In this document: positions 56,641-64,000 of the stretch, piece by piece
Numbering within the stretch: position 1 is the stretch's first letter
How the letters are laid out: every line of letters starts with the position of its first letter
Origin: Puffinus mauretanicus
Lineage: Eukaryota; Chordata; Aves; Procellariiformes; Procellariidae
Direction of reading: 5' to 3'
Length of the DNA stretch: 64,000 nt
Assembly (NCBI GenBank): GCA_023333565.1
Contig: JAJKFH010003229.1
Location: forward strand, 4,578,501-4,642,500
Translations under genes and position numbers: made by a program
The notes under the pieces: generated by a model
What the model saw: the letters and a program-made list of their open reading frames with translations, nothing else
Databases searched by the model: none
Told to the model about the DNA's origin: nothing

Positions 56641-57324
56641 ATGCACCTCTGTTACTTTCCTGCCCATGTACTCTTTGTGTGAAACATGGAGAGAACAGTG
56701 AGAAATGGTTCAAGGGATTCAAATGGTTGCAGGGCACTGCTTGTCAAGAGATGGCTCAGTAAACACCGACTGAAGTGGCATCATCTCAAAACCTGCTCCC
56801 CCATCTTTCTTACTTATTTATTTCTTCATTCTCCTCACTTTCAGACTGCAATAGCAATAGCAGCCTCTGTGTAGGGGATTTTCTGTAAGTAATGGCTAAC
56901 TAGGGTTAATGGGTTTCCACTATTTCTCAGTTCATCGGCTCTTCCCAGCTGGTCCCTAATCCCCACAAATGCTTTGCACCTCAACTGTTCCCTTGTTTCC
57001 TGGAAGAAAATGCAACAGACCTTTGGTGTTTCAAAATGGATGAGCCACTTTGAATCACACTGAAATCAACTATCCAATTTTAGCCTAGTCAACCTTTAAT
57101 CATGACACGAGTGCTTCACTTTCTTTCATTCCCTCCCCCTCTTATATATGGTAACATGTCTTTCATAAATGCCAAGAAAAACAGGATAATCGCTTTTAGT
57201 TCCTCCTCCAAGGTCAGCAAATCACAGCTGACTCAAGTGTACCTGGTTCTTGTCTTCTCTGAAAGCAGCTATGACTATGTGAGAGCGTAGCTGTTTAAAT
57301 TATTCAGATTACTACTTGCCTGAG
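56641..57324. other. Intergenic, no gene seen
   Basis: Ordinary AT-rich sequence. Nothing recognised. Confidence 0.6.
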
Positions 57325-57505
57325 ACAGTTCTTCTTATATCAAGGTTTTCTTTTGTAGCTCTCAAAGCACTTGTGAGGGGATGTTTTACGAAGACAAGAA
57401 CTAAGATTAAGGTCTTGCCCAAAGTCTGCAGTAGAGCTGGGAGCTTGATCTCAGGAACGGACTGTGATGTCCCAGTCATTGCTCCACTCTGCCTCACACT
57501 AGGTG
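57325..57505 (-). mobile_element. MIR SINE relic
   Basis: On the minus strand: GGAGCAATGACTGGGACATC, AGCTCCCAGCTCTACTGCAG, ACTTTGGGCAAGACCTTAAT, then AGTGCTTTGAGAGCTACAAA. These follow the MIR consensus order from 5' core to 3' tail. Confidence 0.65.
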
Positions 57506-60013
57506 GGATGGCAGAGAAGCAGAAAAGGGTTTCCGAGGAGGCTGCCAGCATAGCTTCTAACACGGGTGTATGCTCCAGAGGAGTTGGGACTAGCTTTTAC
57601 ACATCCACTATTGAATGAGTATCAGCGTGTATCTTTACAGGTGGGGATTTACTGCTCTTTGACATTTCTGCCAGTGTAAATACAGGATAATTTCACTGCA
57701 ACCACCGTAAAATTGGTGAGAGGCAGAACAATCCAGCTCACACTGCTTTTCAACTGAAAAGAAGGGAATGTTTTGTTGAGAAGCACCAGAGATAAAAGTG
57801 GCCGTTAGTGTCATCAAACTACAAAAATGAAAGAGGAAACAAATGGTTGGTTTAATTAGCATTCGTATTCCTATTATTCATGCTGGCTGTTCCAAGCAAA
57901 TGGCAGGTCTTTACTCTGCCTTCACTGGGAGAAGGAAAGAGGCCAGTTTCACTCTCTGCTTCTTTGTTATTATTTTTATTATCTTAGTAGTACATTGATC
58001 AGTGTTTTTTGGCAAGTATGTAGCACAAATCATAGGCATTCCTAGTGTTGTTTTATTGAAATGAGTAAAATGACATCAGGAGGAAAGTTGACCCAACACG
58101 TTTTGTTTTGGTTTTAATCACAAAATCTTGCTGGGCACTGATCAATTCTTTTTTAAACAAGATTGCTCCAGATTAAACAAGAATAGTACAAACCAAACCA
58201 TGCAGGGTTTGCTTGTTTTGGATGCTGTTATTGAAGAGGTGTAGCTTATAAGCATCCTGCCAATTTTATCAGTCTAACAGTGCGCGGGAGAAAGCATATA
58301 GCGAGTTAACTATTTATTATGCCAGCCGCCTATGCAATTATTTGGAACTCCTTAGTTCATCTGACCTTTAAAACTTACTTTAAAACACAATCACTTTTGA
58401 TCAAGTGGAGCATTAAGGTCAGTTCTTCCTCTCATAGCAAAGTAAAGCCAGCCAGTGTTGTGCAAGCAGAACTGGACCTTTTAGAGGATATCATTGTTTT
58501 ACAACTGCAAGAGAAGATAACTTAAAAAATTAAATACTAAAGGTGATGTGGATTTAAACTATGTTTTAGAGCCAAAAAAGCAGTGCCAAAATAGGTCCAA
58601 AAATAAAATAGTCATTTGGCCAGATCATCGTATGTCTCGTGGTTGTTTTGGGATACTCCTGAGTAAAATTAAACATGTATGAAAACATATGCAGAATTTG
58701 GCAGAATCTTCTGTGTTCACAGAAATGGACTGTTAAGAAGAGCACATTTCAGCCTTGTGGACCACCTGAAGTGCTTTCCAGCCATATAATAAGACTGAAA
58801 TAAGATCTAAGATGGCCAGGGGGTAAATATTTCCCTTGTTCCACTCCCCACTTCCCCTTTCAGATTAAACTCCCACTGACTTCATTGACAGTTTGTCTTA
58901 ATGGAGTAATAATTGAATAAATCTCAAGGTCTGACTCATACAATAGCCATGAGATCCACCCAGATACAGTGGCTCGTTAGTCTATTTAAAAAAAAAAAAA
59001 AACAAAACAGGCCTGTTTTGGCTGATGTTATCTTTAAGGAGGAAGACTTTGCCCTTTGGCGGCTGTTGCTGTGAGAACGTTCACCTCCTGTCAATATTGT
59101 GATATCAGATCAGGGCCTCGTGATGCCCTTTATTTGGAGATGTGGAAGCTCAAAGTTTAGCAGAGTGGCATGGCACGTGCCTTTATCTTGGCTTTCAGTT
59201 GTCTGATGACAGCAGAGATGGGCATTGGCCCTGTTGGTTTTGTCCAGAGGGGAAGCCTACAATCTGAGCTGTGTTTCTTGCTACATCCTCGATGGACTTT
59301 GAAGGTTGGACCAATTTTAAATCTCATGAATCATCCTTACTCAATTGACTGAGTCGAGAACAAATTGTCAAGGGAGTAAAATACTTTCCACTTGTTTCCA
59401 CTCCATGTCCCATAATATCATTCACACCTTGGCTTAAGTCCTCTAGCCCATTTTCAGTACAGAGGCTCCCTCTTTTTCACCCCTGAAATATACCTGTGTT
59501 ATGGTTACACTGTAGTTTTTCAGGGTTGTCTGTTAGGTGCAGCACGTATTAGAGGTACCAGACTTTAGTCAGACTCTAAAAGGGCCTAATTTTTACTTTG
59601 ATAGCACAGGAAATGCACTGACCTACTAACGCTCCCCTTCTCCCCGTGCCAAATAAAGCATAAAATGCTATATATTTTTCCTGCCTCAGTTTTCTGAAGG
59701 AGTATTTTACCTGTGGGTGCCTGTGATTCTTCTGCTGCAGCTTTATGCTTCTTCTCAGTACTGTCCAGCTCATCTTGGTCAGCTTTTTTCTAACTTTGGA
59801 CAGTCTGAAGTAGCCTGGACCCCACCCAACTGTGAGAGCATTGACTATCTGTTTCTGTCTTCTTCCAGTGGACCTGGGAGTCTTTTCATTTACCTTCCCG
59901 TGGAGGTCTGAAGGCTAGTGTCAGTATCTTGCTTCCTTTGCCATGTCTTAGGGCATTTGACGATCTAAACCAGGAGAAAACTTGCTTCACATAGCCTTTG
60001 TCTGAGTAGACAA
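57506..60013. other. Intergenic, no gene seen
   Basis: Two stretches (57640-57750 and 58860-58930) show TGCCAGTGTAAATACAGGAT- and AAACTCCCACTGACTTCATT-like cores that recall old amniote repeats; too diverged to call. No exon supported. Confidence 0.6.
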
Positions 60014-61096
60014 AGACTGAGGTGGATTGAAAAGTGGCTGAATGGCTGGGCCCAGAGGGTGGTGATCAGTGGTACAAAGTCCAGTTGGAGGCCAATTACT
60101 AGTATTGTACACCGGGGTCAATGCCAGGTCCAGTCCTGTTCAATGTCTTCATTAATGATCTGGATGATGGGGCAGAGTGTATCCTCAGCAAGTGTGCAGA
60201 TGACACAAAACTAGGAGGAGTGGCTAATATGCCAGAGAGTCCTGCTATCCTCCAGAGGGACCTCTGGAGGGTAGCAGGCTGGAGAAATGGGCTGACAGGA
60301 ACCACTTGCAGTTCAGAAAGGGGAAGTGCAAAGTCCTCCACCTGGAAAGGAATAACCTCACGTACCAGTATGTGCTGGGGAACGACTGGCTGAAAAGCAG
60401 CTTGGCAGAAAAGGACATCGGGATCCTGGTGAACACCAAGTTGAACATGAGCCAGCGATGTGCCCTTGTAGCAAAGAAGGTGAATGGCATCCTGGACTGC
60501 ATTAGGAGGAGTGTTGCCAACAGGTTGAGGGAGGAGATCCTTCCCCTCTACTCAGCACTGGTGAAGCCACACCTGGAGCACTGTGTCCAGTTCTGAGCTC
60601 CTCAGTACAAGAGAGTCATGGACACACTGGAGAGAGCCCAGTGAAGGGCCACGAAGATGATGAAGGGACTGGAACACCTCTCCTATGAGGAAGGGCTGAG
60701 AGAACTGGGACTGTTCAGCCTGGAGAATAGAAGGCTTGGGGGCCTCTCATAAATATATACAAATACATTCCCTACCTGAAAGGAGGGTGCAAAGAGGATG
60801 GAGCCAGGCTCTTCTCAGTGGTGCCCAGTGACAGGACCAGAGGCAGTGGGCACAAACTGAAACACAAGAGGTTCCCTCTGGACATCAGGAAACACTTTTT
60901 CACTTTGAGGGTGACCGAGCACTGGCACAAGTTGCCCAGAGAGGTTGTGGAATCTCCATCCTTGGAGATATTCAAAAGCTGTTTGGACATGGTCCTGGGC
61001 AGGCCGCTTTAGGTGGCCATGCTTGAGCAGGAGGGTTGGACCAGATGTCCTCCAGAGGTACCTTCCAACCTCAACCCTTCTGTCATACTGTGACAA
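60014..61096 (+). mobile_element. CR1 LINE, 5'-truncated copy with broken ORF2
   Basis: About 1.1 kb of the CR1 reverse-transcriptase ORF2 3' part plus the 3' end. Recognisable protein blocks lie in several frames: [14 protein letters not shown] and CADDTKLGG (60121-60300), then [30 protein letters not shown] and RPHLEYC-like [10 protein letters not shown] (60306-60596), then [19 protein letters not shown] and [14 protein letters not shown] (60818-61012). Reading requires frameshifts near 60110 and 60300; in-frame TGA occurs at 60595 and in the block after it. The 3' end CCTTCCAACCTCAACCCTTC then TGTCATACTGTGAC resembles the CR1 terminal repeats. CR1 copies insert by target-primed reverse transcription and are usually 5'-truncated, as here. 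It is inactive. Confidence 0.93.
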
Positions 61097-64000
61097 ACCG
61101 TTAGGATTTATTTACCAGCCTTGCTCCTGTGTCTTGCAATAAGTGATATAGTCCTTGTCAGCAAACGGTGAATTACAGAGCCACACAACAGTATCTCACA
61201 ACAACTTGCTATTTCACAAGTTGCATATAGCTAAATGCCACAGGTTATCTCACGTATATAAATATTAATACCTGTGCAGTAGAGGATGGATATAGGTACA
61301 ATAAAATGCTGTACGTGAGTGAATTTCTATCTCATAATGAACGAGGAGGGGTTACTCACTTAATGAACTAAACTGTAATAAGTCATAAGGTAAATTTAAG
61401 TAATTGCTCACTGTTTTGTGTAATAAAAGTGGTAATCAAAGATTTATGGATAACTGAAGGTCTACTGTTTGATAGCAGAGAGCAATCTAATCCCCTCGGA
61501 CGATACAGTTTGTATATGCTGGGGAAGATAAGCTCTTACCTAACAAGGCAGCCGGTGCAGATACATGGCAATGTCACGTGCCAAGGGAGACAAAGGACTC
61601 TTCCTGTGCTAGGAAGAGAAAGGTCAAGGTAAAGACCCCTTGCCCCACCCTGGTTAAGTCAATGCCTGTATGGGTCAGAAGTGACACTGGTCCTCAACTG
61701 CTGTAACTTGGTTTCCTAAGGAATTGAGGTTTGTGTGATCATGGACAATCCCCTCTTCCTTCCCTGCCACTTCAGACCCTTTTGGCTAATTTCAGCTGCA
61801 TGAGATAGAGGGGCTTTTCAAAGATATTAAATTCCTACCGGTTTCATGAAAATCAGAATCTGGAAAGAGAGAAGGTCAACTCAACATCATCACTGAGGGG
61901 CAGGCAGGCAGAATTCAGGCATTAGTTTGATTAGTTGTCAAACAGAGGTGTTCGATAGCGAGTGTTTTGTGGGCTGATCAGCCTGGACTAGCTGCATTGT
62001 GTGTTTTTTCTTGCTTGATAGGAATCTCATAGGGAAAGATGCAGGGAATTGGTTTGGGTAGGGGATAAAGGACAACAAATGGCAGAAAACCTGGTTTTAT
62101 CCATACCACTGGTTGTACAATAATGTGTGGAGTTTTCCCATGTGATGTTTTCCTTCTCTGTGTTTAATTTTTCTAATACAGTGATTTAATTAAGGGCTTC
62201 AAGAAGCTGAACTTAAGGTAGTTTCCTGAATCTGTATTCAATCTTTCCTGATATTTGAGGGAGTACAGTAGAGGGACTTGTAACCAGAATTTGGAGCCTT
62301 TTGAGATGGGCTCCAAATGAGTGCTTTGAAGATGGGTCCTATTTTTCTCAAAATCTGAGTGTTTTCAGATCCAGAATTCTGGTTCTGACCTCTCTTGGAT
62401 GGTAATTTTTTCCTACTGTACCAATAGGGAACGTTTTCCTTACAGGCTGGGTGTTGGGGCTTGATGGACAAGCTGTCTCATCTGTTATGGCAGAGCCTAT
62501 GTTTCTGCTAGCATCTTCTCACACAAATATACCATGCATCAAATATGTACAACACGCAACATAATTGCGTAAAAAGGATGACGTATGAAGAAAAATACAC
62601 AGTGCCCGTGGCTAAGAATGTCTTAATCAGGTGTTCAAAATGCACATCTACGCACCAAGGAAATATTTTGAGGTATATTATCTAAGCCTGCTACGAATAA
62701 AGATTTTTTCCATGTTAAACATAATAGCTATCATTGGAGGACAAATCATTGGGATGTATTTGCAGTCCTCTTTTTCTGGGGCAGTGGAAATTTTCCTTCT
62801 TTTTTTCCTTGCACTAATTCAAACAAATCTGCTCTTTGGTCTTTCCAGCCAGATTACTTCAGTAGTTGCCCTCAGGACAGCTTGTTTAAGCATAAACTTA
62901 TGTAGGGCTCATGCTTTTTGTTAATTCCAAGGGCTTTTATACTGGTTTCCCCATTAAAACTGAAGAAGGAGAGAATGACTTTGTCGTTGTGACTGTTCCC
63001 AGTGAAGACGAGATGTTGTTTGATCCCAGACTGTGGAATTCCCTCACTTTAAGATCTATATTTTGTTAAGATTGGTAACTTGTAGTGCTTGAATTTAAGA
63101 AGTGCAGGATACTGTAAGAACCAGCTGGAGACAGAGAGCTTTAGGTGCTTAAGTGCAACATAGACTTGGAGGACTGAGGATCGAAAATCTGAGTAAGGGA
63201 GCTGGGAAAGAGAGAGGAGACTATGGCGTTGTATTGTTGTCATGTATCCTTAGTGAAGTGCGGTGGTGAATTTATGACTCTCACTGGGGACAAGTTGCTT
63301 TTGCCATAGCCTGTTAATTTCTGACAGGAATGAATGAATAGCTGAGTGGGTGAAAGCGGCAAAGAACAACAAACAAATAATACAAACGTAAAGAAAGCAA
63401 TATTAAATAAATGAAATGTTACAGTATGTGACTACGCAAAAGAACCTGGGGGAACTGCAAAAAAGAAGGATTGAAAGGGAATGGAGTTTGTAATAGAGTA
63501 AATACAAATTAATTCTAAGCTACAGTGAAATTCCCAAGGAATTACATTTTGCATCCACATGAATAGTAGGGTAATTCATCATGATTAATGATGTTACAAT
63601 GAATCCTGGTATGTGTTGAAATACTTTCCTGTTCTGAAAGTAGGAGAAAAATGTTTACTATGAACAGCTAAATATGGACATTAATCATTATGTCTTTAAT
63701 GCCAGGTCAAAACTATTTTCCTGCTGCAAATATTCTGCTTGTTATTATAACATTTAGAGTTAACAGACTGACTAAGACAAGTGTAAAATTCCTAAAGAAA
63801 TTGTGCAATTGAAGGTAGAGTTGCATAGAAAGTCTCAGACCTCTCAAAATGTTTGGGTAGTCTCCATTGCTACTTACTTTTCACGAGGCATGAGTGCAAA
63901 ATGGCCAGAGGAGCAACAAACATAACACGAGGTGTGTTGACACTGATTTCACAATATTCTTTGTAGTCAAGGCATGGAATTAAATTCTCAGAGTCGTACT
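61097..64000. other. Intergenic, no gene seen
   Basis: About 2.9 kb of AT-rich DNA up to the window edge. No exon of the next expected syntenic genes (MRPS6, SLC5A3) is visible. Confidence 0.6.

Noticed and set aside
60121..60596. Separate open frames that could look like small genes
   Set aside because: They are pieces of the CR1 reverse-transcriptase ORF broken by frameshifts and stops.
1..64000. tRNA, rRNA, CRISPR arrays, bacterial operons or endogenous viral genes
   Set aside because: None seen; the sequence has vertebrate intron-exon structure throughout and no array of regular repeats and spacers.
61097..64000. Exons of MRPS6 or SLC5A3, expected next by synteny
   Set aside because: No matching coding sequence found; these genes probably lie beyond the window.

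Overview
The window is nuclear DNA from a vertebrate, most likely a bird. It is AT-rich with compact introns. It carries a 3'-end copy of the CR1 non-LTR retrotransposon near 60-61 kb, a second short CR1 piece at 26.9 kb, and a few old MIR/CORE-SINE-like relics. Another CR1-rich reptile (turtle or crocodilian) cannot be excluded from sequence alone. Nothing prokaryotic or plasmid-like is present. Two protein-coding genes are recognisable by residue-level similarity to known vertebrate families, and they lie tail to tail. This matches the ITSN1-ATP5PO order known from human chromosome 21q22.

Region 1 (1-about 35.8 kb, + strand) is the 3' part of ITSN1 (intersectin 1), an endocytic scaffold and Cdc42 exchange factor. 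Thirteen coding exons can be joined with GT/AG boundaries and consistent phase into 604 residues plus a stop. They encode the end of the fourth SH3 domain, the fifth SH3, the DH (RhoGEF) domain, the PH domain and the C2 domain. The rest of the gene lies upstream of the window. Between the SH3 and DH exons is the alternative terminal exon of the short isoform (ITSN1-S), whose stop codon is created by the splice itself. The long isoform has a 3' UTR of probably about 7-8 kb.

Region 2 (36.0-36.96 kb) is a GC-rich, CpG-containing block ending in a run of 16 A residues, between the two convergent genes. Its nature is unclear.

Region 3 (37.8-41.5 kb, - strand) is a complete ATP5PO (ATP5O, OSCP) gene: seven coding exons, 207 residues, mitochondrial presequence, short 3' UTR with a poly(A) signal, and a CpG-island promoter. 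The promoter carries two tandem sites resembling the ZNF143/THAP11 element, and intron 1 carries an NRF1-like motif.

Region 4 (41.8-64 kb) is intergenic sequence with no exon I can support. It holds three MIR-like relics, ancient palindromic repeats, simple-sequence DNA and the CR1 copy. I found no evidence of an undescribed multi-gene system. The points most worth a second look are the splice-made stop codon, the UTR elements, the paired promoter sites and the GC-rich block.
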